Of a stretch of DNA of 64,000 bases, positions 1 through 8,296 are shown one piece after another (position 1 is the stretch's first letter; every line of letters starts with the position of its first letter). The translations under genes were made by a program, and so were the position numbers. The DNA lies in the NCBI GenBank assembly GCA_036823195.1, contig DAISGI010000011.1:1-64000 (forward strand). Direction: 5' to 3'. The notes under the pieces are model-generated. The model was given only the letters and a program-made list of their open reading frames with translations, ran no database searches and was not told where the DNA came from. Source of the DNA: UBA4874 sp002399435. Its GTDB lineage: Bacteria; Bacillota; Clostridia; Caldicoprobacterales; DTU083.

Positions 1-8
1 GACAATTG

Positions 9-94
9 ATTGCAATACCACCTTCCGCTCCTTTTTTACTGGATTTTTGAAATTGCAATACTACCTTCTGCTCCTTTTTTACTGGATTTTTGCA
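9..94. repeat. Two-copy 43-bp tandem repeat upstream of fabI
   Basis: Two near-identical 43-bp units start at 9 and 52 and differ at a few positions. Each begins with the 8-bp palindrome ATTGCAAT and contains a pyrimidine-rich stretch followed by TTTTTTACTGGATTTTTG. No ORF crosses them. They lie directly upstream of fabI, so they may hold regulatory sites, but no known fatty-acid regulator box (such as a FapR site) is visible. The rest of 1-143 shows only a possible TATGAT -10 near 107. Confidence 0.85.
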
Positions 95-143
95 CAGGGA
101 TGCGATATGATGGAAAGAAAAGTTGGTTCAGAAAGGATTGCAT

Positions 144-914
144 ATGATGAATGAATTGCTAAAAAACAGGAATATACTAATTATGGGAGTCGCCAACAAA
201 TGGAGCATCGCATGGGGAATTGCGCAGTCCTGTGCGGAAGCCGGTGCAAATCTGATTCTTACCTATCAGAATGAGAGAACAAAAAACGGCATTGAACATC
301 TGACCCGTGATATGCCGGGCATTACACTGTATCCCTGTGATGTTACCATCGATGATCAGATCGATCAGCTGTTCCAATCCATACAAAATGATTTCGGAAT
401 CCTGCATGGGCTGGTGCACTGCATGGCGTTTGCGAAAGGTGAAGAACTGGAGGGACAATATTACAATACCTCCCGGGAAGGTTATCTGCTCGCTCAGAAT
501 GTCAGCTCCTATTCGCTGACAGCAGTTTCCCGCGGTGCACGGCCGCTTATGAGGGATGGCGGCAGCATCCTCACACTGACATATCTGGGCGGAGAACGCG
601 CTGTAAGGAACTATAACGTCATGGGTGTGGCAAAAGCTGCACTGCAGGCATCCGTCCGTTATCTTGCCAACGATCTGGGGTCGGAGAACATCCGGGTCAA
701 TTCCATTTCTGCCGGCCCGATCAAGACCGTATCGGCCAAAGGAGTGAGGGATTTCAATTCGGTAATTGGAATTTATGAAGAAAAAGCACCCCTTCACAGA
801 ACAACCAATCAAAAAGAGGTCGGTGATACTGCAGTGTTTCTGCTCAGTGACATGGCGAGAGGAATTACCGGGGAAAATATCCATGTGGATGCCGGATATC
901 ACATTGTCGGCTGA
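144..914 (+). CDS. fabI: Enoyl-[acyl-carrier-protein] reductase (NADH), FabI type
   Basis: Catalyses the last step of each fatty-acid elongation cycle, reducing trans-2-enoyl-ACP with NAD(P)H in the cytoplasm. The protein is 256 residues long, the usual FabI length. It shows the FabI nucleotide-binding pattern GVANKWSIAWG near residues 15-25 and the catalytic Tyr-x6-Lys pair (Y157, K164), which matches the FabI spacing and not that of classical short-chain dehydrogenases. A longer reading from a TTG at 123 is open. The ATG at 144 is preferred because GAAAGGA lies 6 bp upstream. It is a lone gene, convergent with the GH125 gene. Many Clostridia use the flavoprotein FabK, so FabI is worth noting but not exceptional. 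Confidence 0.93.
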   Translation: MMNELLKNRNILIMGVANKWSIAWGIAQSCAEAGANLILTYQNERTKNGIEHLTRDMPGITLYPCDVTIDDQIDQLFQSIQNDFGILHGLVHCMAFAKGEELEGQYYNTSREGYLLAQNVSSYSLTAVSRGARPLMRDGGSILTLTYLGGERAVRNYNVMGVAKAALQASVRYLANDLGSENIRVNSISAGPIKTVSAKGVRDFNSVIGIYEEKAPLHRTTNQKEVGDTAVFLLSDMARGITGENIHVDAGYHIVG

Positions 915-935
915 CTCCCTCGCCTTACCCATTCC

Positions 936-2222
936 TTACCAATGAAATAAATACTGCTTTCCATCTTTCATGATCCGGTGAATCAGTTCGGCAAACAGGC
1001 TGTTGGCCCAGGCAAACCACGGCCGGGTAAACTGACCCGGGTCATTCTTATGAAAGCTTTCATGCATATAGCCGGTATCCGCATCGGTTCCGGCTATCAT
1101 TTTCAACAGCTCCCTGATTTCCTCCTCGTCTGTTGAGGTCAGTGCCTGCATGATCAGCCCGATATGCCAGATATAGTCCTTTGATGTATGGGGACTGCCA
1201 ATTCCTTTTGCACAGCTGCCTTCAAAGAACCAGGGATTGTCCCTGCCCAACAGGAATCGGCGGGTATTGACATAGATGGGATCCTCCGCCGCCTGATACT
1301 GCAGATAGGGTATGGATAAAAGGCTGGGTACATTTGCATCATCCATCAGATTATAGTGCCCCATGCCATCCGTCTCATAGGCATAGATCGGTCCGTATTT
1401 CGGATGACGGAAGATACCATAGCCCTGAATTCCATCATTGATCTCCCTGCCAAGCTTTTTTGCGGAGTCGGCCAAAGCCTCGTCCTTCCAGACGTCCCGT
1501 GCAATCTCCCCAATGTATCGAAGAACGACGACAGCAAACATATTGGCAGGAATCAAATAGTGGAAGGTACATGCGTCGTCACTGGGCCGGAAACCGGACC
1601 AGGTCATGCCGGTATAGCGGACAGGCGTTCCTTTGCCTCCATTTTGCAGGGTATCCGTAGGGGAACCGTCTGTTCTTTCAAAGCGATACGGGGAATCCTC
1701 CAAATGACGCTGTTCCCGTCGCCAAAGCCCCAGTATTGTGCGGACCGCTTCCCGGAATCCATTGTCGAAAACGGATGTTTCCCCGGTTGCCTTCCAATAC
1801 AGATAAGACAGCTGAATGGGATAACACAAGGAATCCACTTCGTATTTTCTTTCCCATACCCATGGATTCTGTTTGGTTCTGTCCTGTTTGTGTCCCGCAT
1901 TGTCCGGCTCTCTGTTAAAGGCATTGGCATACGGATCCGTTCGGATGTACTGCATCTGCCTTTTGATCAACCCTTTGATGATCTGCCGAAGCAAAACATT
2001 TTCAACGGAAAAGGGAATATAGTGCCGTACCTGTGCAGAGGAGTCGCGAAGCCACATGGCCGGGATATCCCCGGTAAATACAAATGTTGTTCCGTCCGGG
2101 AGCAGCTCGGTAGTTGTTTCCAATGTGCTGTAAAAGCAATTGCGATATAGATTCATTAGAAATGGCGGTTCGATGGTACCCGGATCGATTTCCCTTTTGA
2201 GCTGCTCAATCGTTGATGTCAT
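936..2222 (-). CDS. Glycoside hydrolase family 125, exo-alpha-1,6-mannosidase
   Basis: GH125 enzymes (formerly DUF1237) remove terminal alpha-1,6-linked mannose by an inverting mechanism. The 428-residue length is typical of the family. Diagnostic motifs are GDIPAMWLRDSSAQV near residue 50, the TWSGFRPSDDA segment that holds the predicted general-acid Asp, and GYMHESF near the C-terminus with the predicted base Glu. There is no signal peptide, so it should act in the cytoplasm on imported oligosaccharides. It follows the AraR-type regulator on the same strand after a 31-bp gap and lies beyond the terminators that end the oligopeptide-type ABC operon. Substrate is inferred from the family. Confidence 0.92.
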   Translation of the reverse strand: MTSTIEQLKREIDPGTIEPPFLMNLYRNCFYSTLETTTELLPDGTTFVFTGDIPAMWLRDSSAQVRHYIPFSVENVLLRQIIKGLIKRQMQYIRTDPYANAFNREPDNAGHKQDRTKQNPWVWERKYEVDSLCYPIQLSYLYWKATGETSVFDNGFREAVRTILGLWRREQRHLEDSPYRFERTDGSPTDTLQNGGKGTPVRYTGMTWSGFRPSDDACTFHYLIPANMFAVVVLRYIGEIARDVWKDEALADSAKKLGREINDGIQGYGIFRHPKYGPIYAYETDGMGHYNLMDDANVPSLLSIPYLQYQAAEDPIYVNTRRFLLGRDNPWFFEGSCAKGIGSPHTSKDYIWHIGLIMQALTSTDEEEIRELLKMIAGTDADTGYMHESFHKNDPGQFTRPWFAWANSLFAELIHRIMKDGKQYLFHW

Positions 2223-2253
2223 AGTTCCTGCTCCCTCCGTAAATGATTGCTTC

Positions 2254-3414
2254 TCAGACGCGTTTTTTTGTGGAAAGACCCATTATCAGATCAGCGTCCA
2301 GATAGATTTTTTCCGGCTCCGTTTTTTCCTGTATCTGACGAAGAAGCAGACGGACTGCAGTCGCTCCCATCTCTGCTTCCTTTTGCCGGACAAAAGTAAA
2401 CCGGTAACCGCCCTCGCACTCATACTGATAATGACTGTCCAGGCTGTCAAAACACACAATGGACAAGTCCTCCGGCACTCTTTTCCCCATGGACTTTGCA
2501 GCCCGCATGGCCAGAAGGGCAATATTATATTCCAAAGCATACAGACATGTGATGTCGGGATTGTCCCGCAGCAGTTCCGCAATTTTTGAAATATCCTCCT
2601 GTCGGCTCTTGTCGGAATCTTTCCCCGGCAGGGTACTGGTCAAATCAGTCCGCCATATGGAATCATCAATCTCGATCCCGTGCTGTGCATGGCTTTTAAT
2701 AAAGCCTTGCACTCTGTCATACACCGTGGAAGTATTCTGATAGGGAGGAGACAGGATAGAAATATGATTATGCCCCAGGCCCAGCATAAAATCCGTAGCT
2801 TTTTCCGATGCTGCGTTATTATTCGTCCCGACAAAGGAAATGGGAATTCCATTCATGCATCTATCCACCGATACAATCGGAAACCCGTTCAAAGCCAGCT
2901 CCAGGATCTTTCGGCTGTAAAGCTCCCCGTGAACCGGCATAATGATAATGCCAGCCACCCCCAGCTCCAATAAGGCATTCAGGGCCTTTTCCTCAACATC
3001 CTGCCGGCCATATGACTTTTTGACAATCAGATAACAATCCTTCTGGGCTCCCTCCTGTTCGGCACCGGATAACAGGGTCGTCCCGAACGACTCACTGAAA
3101 TCGGGTATAAGGAAACCAAATAGAATCGGTTTTCGTTGGGATGGATCCGAAAGATCCGAATTCTCCACCTTTTGCTCCCATTCCGGGGACTTCCCGTTCC
3201 TTACAAAGGAACCTTTCCCGGGTGCCCGGGTAATCAGCTTCCTTCCCGCCATCATTTCCAGCGCCTTTTTGCTGGTGATACGGCTGACATTGTATTCCTC
3301 CGCCAGTTCCTTTTCAGATGGAATCCGATCCCCCTCCTGATAGTCCCCATTTGTTATCTTTTCAACAAGATCATTGTAAATTTTCTGATACAGCGGCAAA
3401 CTTGCCTCGCTCAT
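2254..3414 (-). CDS. GntR-family regulator with LacI-type sugar-sensing domain (AraR-like)
   Basis: A 386-residue repressor-type protein. Residues 1-70 form a GntR winged helix (IPSEKELAEEYNVSRIT recognition region, PGKGSFV wing). The rest resembles a periplasmic-binding-protein-like effector domain as in LacI and AraR (FGFLIPD, GIIIMPVH, VSVDR, TDFMLGLGHNHISIL). The ATG at 3414 follows GGAG at 8 bp. A GTG at 3423 is the only in-frame alternative. It probably controls the adjacent GH125 gene and perhaps the transporter. A 15-bp palindrome with a central CGT in its own leader is a candidate operator. The sugar effector is unknown. Confidence 0.88.
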   Translation of the reverse strand: MSEASLPLYQKIYNDLVEKITNGDYQEGDRIPSEKELAEEYNVSRITSKKALEMMAGRKLITRAPGKGSFVRNGKSPEWEQKVENSDLSDPSQRKPILFGFLIPDFSESFGTTLLSGAEQEGAQKDCYLIVKKSYGRQDVEEKALNALLELGVAGIIIMPVHGELYSRKILELALNGFPIVSVDRCMNGIPISFVGTNNNAASEKATDFMLGLGHNHISILSPPYQNTSTVYDRVQGFIKSHAQHGIEIDDSIWRTDLTSTLPGKDSDKSRQEDISKIAELLRDNPDITCLYALEYNIALLAMRAAKSMGKRVPEDLSIVCFDSLDSHYQYECEGGYRFTFVRQKEAEMGATAVRLLLRQIQEKTEPEKIYLDADLIMGLSTKKRV

Positions 3415-3432
3415 GAGCTGCACTCCATTTCT

Positions 3433-3447
3433 ATTGGACGTTCCAAT
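3433..3447. promoter_or_regulatory. Candidate operator palindrome for the AraR-like regulator
   Basis: ATTGGA-CGT-TCCAAT is a perfect 6-bp dyad with a 3-bp centre in the 5' leader of the regulator gene, 19 bp before its start. AraR-type operators share a 15-16-bp palindrome with a central CGT/ACGT. Binding is inferred. Confidence 0.55.
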
Positions 3448-3484
3448 CAGACAGTCTCCTCCTTACTTATCCTTAATATGATAT

Positions 3485-3513
3485 ACTATACACAAATGAT
3501 ATGTCAATGTCAA
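3485..3513 (-). promoter_or_regulatory. Sigma-A type promoter of the GntR/AraR-like gene
   Basis: On the minus strand TTGACA (3513-3508) is followed after 17 bp by TATAGT (3490-3485). A second TTGACA (3507-3502) overlaps and could pair with TATATC after 16 bp. Confidence 0.6.
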
Positions 3514-3519
3514 TTTTTT

Positions 3520-3547
3520 AAAAAAGCCCTCGAAATGGGAGGCCTTT
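3520..3547 (-). terminator. Rho-independent terminator, second of a pair
   Basis: On the minus strand AAAGGCCTC pairs with GAGGGCTTT (one mismatch) around a short loop, followed by a run of T. It backs up the terminator at 3598-3623. Confidence 0.6.
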
Positions 3548-3597
3548 CTTCTCTGCCTTTCAGGTTTAAAACCCCGCTTCCATCATTTTGTGATTGT

Positions 3598-3623
3598 AAA
3601 AAGGGGGGTATTCTCATCCCCCC
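3598..3623 (-). terminator. Rho-independent terminator of the ABC transporter operon
   Basis: Minus-strand stem GGGGGG-ATGAGAATA-CCCCCC followed by TTTTT, 75 bp after the small membrane protein gene. It separates the transporter operon from the regulator and GH125 genes. Confidence 0.75.
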
Positions 3624-3698
3624 TCTTTCCTGTATTCCCTTTATCCAGTAATCCTTTTGTCTCTTTTTTTCCGGGATTCCCGGCTGTTGCCTGATCTG

Positions 3699-3968
3699 TT
3701 ATTTCCCTTGTCGGACGTGCTTTGCCTTCCGATACAAAATAAAAAGAAATACACTGTCCAGGGAAAAGGTAAACACACTCAGGCCAAAGGAAGCAGAATG
3801 GGTATCATTTCTTAAATGAAGGATACAGAACAGCGACAGGACCCAGCAGGCGAGGACAAAGATCAGATAAGGGCGCGTCATAAAAAGGACTGTCTCATCC
3901 AGATCGGTCAGGCCCTTGTCTGAGGACTTCTTTTTGCCGGGCATATCGGACGATTTTCCCCTAAGCAT
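3699..3968 (-). CDS. Small two-helix membrane protein of unknown function
   Basis: An 89-residue protein not recognised as a named family. The N-terminus is short, basic and hydrophilic (about 30 residues with several Lys). It is followed by two hydrophobic segments (TRPYLIFVLACWVLSLFCIL and VFTFSLDSVFLFILY) and a basic tail. The ATG at 3968 overlaps the stop of the upstream ATPase gene by 8 bp and has GGGG about 10 bp upstream, so translation should be coupled. It is the last gene of the transporter operon, before two terminators. A role with the transporter is suggested by position only. Confidence 0.6.
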   Translation of the reverse strand: MLRGKSSDMPGKKKSSDKGLTDLDETVLFMTRPYLIFVLACWVLSLFCILHLRNDTHSASFGLSVFTFSLDSVFLFILYRKAKHVRQGK

Positions 3969-5007
3969 GCTTTTTTTCCCCTGTGAAAAGTTCAAATTCC
4001 GGCAATTCATCGACACGATGGCAGGCGACCATGGAGGAGCCGCGTGAAACCGGCTTGGGAGGCTCCTCCTTGCAAATTTCCTTACAATATCTGCACCGGG
4101 TGTGAAACCGGCATCCGGAAGGCATGTTGGAAATCGAAGGCAGGTCTGCACCGGTCAGTGTAAGCTTCTTTCTCTTCCGGGACAGGCTGGGATCAGGGAT
4201 GGGCACGGCGGAAAGCAATGCCTGCAAATAGGGATGCCGCGGATTGGCCAGTACTCCCTGCACATTCCCTGTTTCCACGACCTGTCCCAGATACATAACA
4301 ACGATTCTTCCGCTCTTGCCGACATACCGTGCCGTTGCAAGGTCGTGCGTAATATACAGGACCGCAATGTTCCGCTCCTGGTTCAATCTGGCAAGCAGGT
4401 TCAGAATCGATACGCGAAGGGACACATCAATCATGGAAACCGGTTCATCCGCCAAAATCAATTCCGGATTCATAGACAAAGCCCTTGCAATCAAAATGCG
4501 CTGCCTTTGACCGCCCGACAGCTGATGAGGGTATTTGTTGATAAAGTTATCCGCCGGAGTTAAATCCACCGTTCCCAAAATCTCGCGGACTTTCTCATAT
4601 AGATTGGACTTGTCTGCGAACTTCTTGAGCAACATGGGATCCCCCAGGGACTTGATCATGGTTCGCATGGGGTTCAATGCCGCGTAGGAATCCTGCTGAA
4701 TCATCTGGATGCTGTTATGATAATCATTCTTCTGTTCCCTGGACATGGAACGAATTTCATGCCCTTTGAATTCATAAGTCCCTCCCGTGGGCTTTAGAAG
4801 GCCTGCAATCACATTCGCCAGCGTTGTTTTCCCACAGCCGCTTTCCCCGACGACTACAATAATCTCACCTTTGTGGATCGTCAGGTTGATGTGATGCAGG
4901 GCATTCATTGCCAGCGGCCTTTTCAGCAGCCCTCTGCTTTTATAGAAATTCATTTCCAGATCATGAAGGGTAACAATGGGATCTCTGCTGTTTCCCGGAT
5001 CAGACAT
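3961..5007 (-). CDS. ABC transporter ATP-binding protein, OppF/DppF type
   Basis: A 348-residue ATPase subunit that energises uptake through the adjacent permeases. Visible motifs are Walker A GESGCGKTT near residue 55, Q-loop MIQQDSYAALNP, signature LSGGQRQR, Walker B ELILADEP, and the H-loop Asp-His (THDL). It carries the C-terminal oligo/HPY extension with the Cys-rich motif CRFHTRCRYCKEIC, seen in this subfamily. It starts 2 bp after the previous ATPase gene, with AGGAGG upstream, and overlaps the next gene. Family 5 transporters carry peptides, nickel or oligosaccharides. The GH125 and AraR-type neighbours suggest oligosaccharides here. Confidence 0.92.
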   Translation of the reverse strand: MSDPGNSRDPIVTLHDLEMNFYKSRGLLKRPLAMNALHHINLTIHKGEIIVVVGESGCGKTTLANVIAGLLKPTGGTYEFKGHEIRSMSREQKNDYHNSIQMIQQDSYAALNPMRTMIKSLGDPMLLKKFADKSNLYEKVREILGTVDLTPADNFINKYPHQLSGGQRQRILIARALSMNPELILADEPVSMIDVSLRVSILNLLARLNQERNIAVLYITHDLATARYVGKSGRIVVMYLGQVVETGNVQGVLANPRHPYLQALLSAVPIPDPSLSRKRKKLTLTGADLPSISNMPSGCRFHTRCRYCKEICKEEPPKPVSRGSSMVACHRVDELPEFELFTGEKKHA

Positions 5008-5008
5008 G

Positions 5009-6028
5009 CTACCTTACCTCCTTCCCGGCTCTGTGACAGGCCACTGTATGTCCCTTGGAAACGGTTCTGGTTTCCGGCTCGCACTGCCTGCACTTCTCAT
5101 AGCATAAAGGACATCGGTCCGCAAAAACACATCCTTTTATTTCCTTCATCAGATCCGGCGGAGTTCCCGGTATCGCAGTACGTTCTTTCATTTCACCGAT
5201 CAGTGAAGGAACGGCATTGATCAACATTCTTGTATAAGGATGCTTTGGCTGCTCAAACATCTCATAGATATCTCCCATTTCCATGATCTTGCCGCCGTAC
5301 ATAACAGCCATATAATCACAAATATTGGCTACCACTGCAATATCATGGGTGGAGAGAACCATCGTCATTTGTTTTGCCTCATGCAGGGCGTCCAATATCT
5401 GGAATATATAATCCTGCGTGATCACATCAAGTGCAGTGGTTGGCTCGTCCAGAAACAAAATCTTGGGCTCCAGCAACTGCGCAAAAGCAATCATCACCCT
5501 CTGTTTCATCCCACCGGACATTTCATGGGGATAAGATTTCAGGATACGTTCCGAATCCAGCCGCACCGCTCGTAACAGTTTATCAGCCTGAGCAATGATT
5601 TGTTTCGTTGGCGTATCTTTTTTATGAGCTAGATAAGTTTCAATAAATTGCTCCTGAATTGTCATGGAAGGATTCAGGCTGTTCTGGGCTGCCTGAAAGA
5701 CCATTGACGCGTCGCGCCATTTATATTGGCGGACCTCTTTTTCGGGTAAGGATACAATGTCCTTTCCTTCAAACAGGATCTCCCCGTTTGTGATTTTGCC
5801 CGGATTGGATACAGTACGGAGAACCGCACTGGTCAAAGTGGTTTTCCCGCTGCCACTCTCTCCCACCAAACCGGTTATTTTACCGGCAGGCAAATCCAGA
5901 TTTACGTGATTCACAGCCCGCAGCACTCCGTTTGGAAGGAAAAAATCCACACAGAGGTCCCGTATCTGCACGATACTATCCGGTTCCTCAGACTGTGTCT
6001 GAGCCAGAGCATTATTGTCCATTGGCAT
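5009..6028 (-). CDS. ABC transporter ATP-binding protein, OppD/DppD type
   Basis: A 339-residue partner ATPase. Walker A is GESGSGKTT near residue 59, the signature is MSGGMKQR, Walker B is ILFLDEPTTALD and the switch is STHD. The C-terminal oligo/HPY domain has CVFADRCPLCYEKC. The ATG at 6028 has GGAGG at 8 bp and lies 17 bp inside the end of the upstream permease gene, so translation is coupled. With the following OppF-type subunit it forms the heterodimeric motor of a family-5 importer. Confidence 0.92.
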   Translation of the reverse strand: MPMDNNALAQTQSEEPDSIVQIRDLCVDFFLPNGVLRAVNHVNLDLPAGKITGLVGESGSGKTTLTSAVLRTVSNPGKITNGEILFEGKDIVSLPEKEVRQYKWRDASMVFQAAQNSLNPSMTIQEQFIETYLAHKKDTPTKQIIAQADKLLRAVRLDSERILKSYPHEMSGGMKQRVMIAFAQLLEPKILFLDEPTTALDVITQDYIFQILDALHEAKQMTMVLSTHDIAVVANICDYMAVMYGGKIMEMGDIYEMFEQPKHPYTRMLINAVPSLIGEMKERTAIPGTPPDLMKEIKGCVFADRCPLCYEKCRQCEPETRTVSKGHTVACHRAGKEVR

Positions 6029-6947
6029 GAGAAACGCCTCCCTCTTGGTTCATCCCAACAGCTGTGTTCTGATTTTTCTTTTTTCTGACTTTATAGGATG
6101 CCCGCAGTCGTGGGTTCAGGGCCTCATCCAGACCGTTGGCAAAAAAGATGAGGGACATCTGCAGCAGAACAAAGGCTGCGGTGGGCACCATCATATTGAA
6201 AATTCCTGCTGTATTCATACCACTGTTGGCCTGAGCCGCTGCATTATTCAGCATAATAGACCAGTGGGTGGGCTCATAGGGTGCCATTCCCAAAAGCATC
6301 AGCCCGACGCTGGTGGCAATGGCTGAATTCGTATTCAACACAAAAGTGGAGGCCAGATAAGACATGACATTTGGAAGAATTTCCTTGAATATGATGTGTC
6401 TTTTGGGCAATCCCATGATGCGGCAAACCAGAACAAATTCCCTCTCCTTCAAGGAGAGTATGGTGGCGCGTACATTTCTGGCCAGCCATGCCCAGCTTAA
6501 TACTGCCAGAACCACCGCCAGCATAAGTACATTCCGGACTGGAAAAATCACTGCAATAATCAATTGGATTGGAAAAATCGGAACACTGATCAGAATCTGG
6601 ATCACCATGGAGATGATCTTATCAACGATCCCGCCTGCAAACCCCGCCAACGCACCCAGCGCAAATCCCAGGATTACGGTGAACAGAGATGCCAGGAGAC
6701 CAATAAAGAGTACAGAACGGGTCCCGTGAACAATCTGCTGAAATAAATCGTTTCCCACATAATCTGTGCCCAAAGGATGCTGAAGGGACGGTCCCTGGTA
6801 GCGGTTTAAAAAATCCGTACCCATGTTAAGCGGAACGATCAGGGGCCCAATAACTGCCTGCAGCAAAAAGAAAAATAAAATGAGCATTCCTATGAAAGCC
6901 TGCTTGTTATGATACATTGTTGTGAAAAAAGACTTGATTGCTTCCAT
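6012..6947 (-). CDS. ABC transporter permease, OppC/DppC type
   Basis: A 311-residue inner-membrane permease. After a short cytoplasmic start there is a first hydrophobic helix (AFIGMLILFFFLLQAVIGPL), an extracytoplasmic segment with the family motif HPLGTDYVGNDLF, then about five more helices and the EAA-type loop (ARIMGL-like CRIMGLPKRHIIFKEILPN). The ATG at 6947 has GGAGGA 4-5 bp upstream and starts 2 bp after the stop of the previous permease gene. An open reading to 7055 has no ribosome site and would overlap that gene. It pairs with the OppB-type permease. Confidence 0.9.
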   Translation of the reverse strand: MEAIKSFFTTMYHNKQAFIGMLILFFFLLQAVIGPLIVPLNMGTDFLNRYQGPSLQHPLGTDYVGNDLFQQIVHGTRSVLFIGLLASLFTVILGFALGALAGFAGGIVDKIISMVIQILISVPIFPIQLIIAVIFPVRNVLMLAVVLAVLSWAWLARNVRATILSLKEREFVLVCRIMGLPKRHIIFKEILPNVMSYLASTFVLNTNSAIATSVGLMLLGMAPYEPTHWSIMLNNAAAQANSGMNTAGIFNMMVPTAAFVLLQMSLIFFANGLDEALNPRLRASYKVRKKKNQNTAVGMNQEGGVSHANGQ

Positions 6948-6949
6948 CC

Positions 6950-7948
6950 CTATTCCTCCCTTCGGATCCTGGGATCCAGTTTTGGCATGATCAGGTCCAC
7001 CAGAAGGCTGGCTGAAACAGTGGCTGTGGTCGTAATCAGCAGCAATCCCTGACACACGGAAAAATCCCGGTTCCCGAGAGCGCTTCCCAGCTGATTGCCA
7101 ATTCCGGGATAGACAAAGGGCCCTTCCATATAAGTAGCACCGCCCAGCATAGAGCCAAAACTTATGGCCAATGCGGTATAAAGCGGCAACAAAGCGTTTT
7201 TCTTTACATATTTTTCTCTTATGGTTTTATCAGACAATCCTCTGGCATAGGCAGCCGTTACATAATCCTCCGCCATGACGCCGATACAGCTGCCCTTCAT
7301 ATTCATGACCCAGGAATTGATCTGGGTACAGGTATAGGCAAATATCGGCAGCGCCGCATGCCAGAGCACATCCTTGATGAATGGTCCGTTCAAACCAGGT
7401 GTAACGCTCATGGAATAGGCACCTTGTACCGGAAACCAGTTCAGTCCAAAAGCAAAGATGGAAAGGACAAAGGTCGGCACCAGTGCCGGCGGTATGGCAT
7501 TTACAATGGTGGTATATCCGGCAATCAGTCCGCTGATAACGGACTTTCTCCTCCATGCCATAATACTGCCCAGCCAAATGCCCAGAAAATAACTCAGGAA
7601 TAAGGCAATCGAAACCAAAAACAGGGTCCATGGCATGTAATAGGCAACAATGTCGTTTACCGTTACAGCGCTGTTGGTCATGGATGTCCCCAGATTGCCA
7701 TGGAACAAAGCAGAATAATATCGTTTCATCTGATGTAAAATCGGTTCATCCGGATCATAATTGTACATCTGAACCACCAGTTTTCTTGCTTCATTGAAGT
7801 CGATTCCACGGGATACGGCCATGTCACGGGCCTTGACATCAAATATGTCACCCGGCATCAGTCTGAACAGCACAAATGTCAACAACGAGCATACAACGAT
7901 GGTCAGAAAGGCAATTCCCACCTTTTTGATATAATACCTTGAATTCAT
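6950..7948 (-). CDS. ABC transporter permease, OppB/DppB type
   Basis: A 332-residue membrane permease with the N-terminal helix and motif of OppB (FLTIVVCSLLTFVLFRLMPGD) and five further helices. The EAA-type loop is near YARGLSDKTIREKYVKKNALLP. The start at 7948 is supported by GGGGAGG about 4 bp upstream. The open frame to 8017 adds residues without a ribosome site. It follows the binding-protein gene after a long gap that contains a pseudogene remnant and hairpins, which may lower permease expression relative to the binding protein. Confidence 0.9.
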   Translation of the reverse strand: MNSRYYIKKVGIAFLTIVVCSLLTFVLFRLMPGDIFDVKARDMAVSRGIDFNEARKLVVQMYNYDPDEPILHQMKRYYSALFHGNLGTSMTNSAVTVNDIVAYYMPWTLFLVSIALFLSYFLGIWLGSIMAWRRKSVISGLIAGYTTIVNAIPPALVPTFVLSIFAFGLNWFPVQGAYSMSVTPGLNGPFIKDVLWHAALPIFAYTCTQINSWVMNMKGSCIGVMAEDYVTAAYARGLSDKTIREKYVKKNALLPLYTALAISFGSMLGGATYMEGPFVYPGIGNQLGSALGNRDFSVCQGLLLITTTATVSASLLVDLIMPKLDPRIRREE

Positions 7949-8021
7949 TTTCCTCCCCCTTTTCCTGAAATTGTGGCCCTGCTGCAGGCTTCTGCGGTAA
8001 AATAAAGTTTTGTGCACAAAA

Positions 8022-8222
8022 TCATTTTACCCCGGTGGCAAGCATACGAATTTTACCAAATGATTTTTCCGGACATTCATCCGGTTCATTCTGCATGTTG
8101 CGAAGCCAGCTCCATACATCAATCTCGTTTACGTATCAGTTCTCTGCTTTCAAATGGCTTGATTTTGTTTTTTTGTCAAAAGACAAATTCATTTTCTTTA
8201 CAATCCCTGACCGGGCCCCCTA
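8022..8222 (-). pseudogene. Decayed remnant of a second family-5 solute-binding protein
   Basis: The minus strand reads MNLSFDKKTK, then an in-frame stop, then NEIDVWSWLRNMQNEPDE, then KIRMLATGVK and a stop. The intact neighbouring binding protein has MNLPFDKKTN, KEIDVWGWLSSMQNEEDE and RKMRMLAPRLK in the same order. Between the last two blocks the remnant has lost roughly 60 codons, and upstream of the first it is frameshifted around GGP. It is therefore the degraded 3' end of a tandem paralogue, placed just after the living copy. The 5' limit is approximate. Confidence 0.85.
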
Positions 8223-8245
8223 TGGGATCTCTGTGTCCCATAGGG
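8218..8245. other. Strong hairpin between binding-protein and permease genes
   Basis: CCCTATGGG and CCCATAGGG form a perfect 9-bp stem around a 10-nt loop. There is no T-run on the minus strand, so it looks more like an mRNA processing or stabilising element than a terminator. Confidence 0.6.
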
Positions 8246-8276
8246 TTTCCATACAGATCAGGTTTCCATACTGGAT

Positions 8277-8293
8277 AATGTAAGACTTACATT
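8277..8293. other. Palindrome AATGTAAG-A-CTTACATT just after the binding-protein stop
   Basis: Perfect 8-bp arms with one central base, a few bases beyond the stop codon of the binding-protein gene on the minus strand. Between it and the 9-bp hairpin is a direct repeat of GGTTTCCATAC (8244 and 8261). Function unknown. Confidence 0.5.
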
Positions 8294-8296
8294 GGA

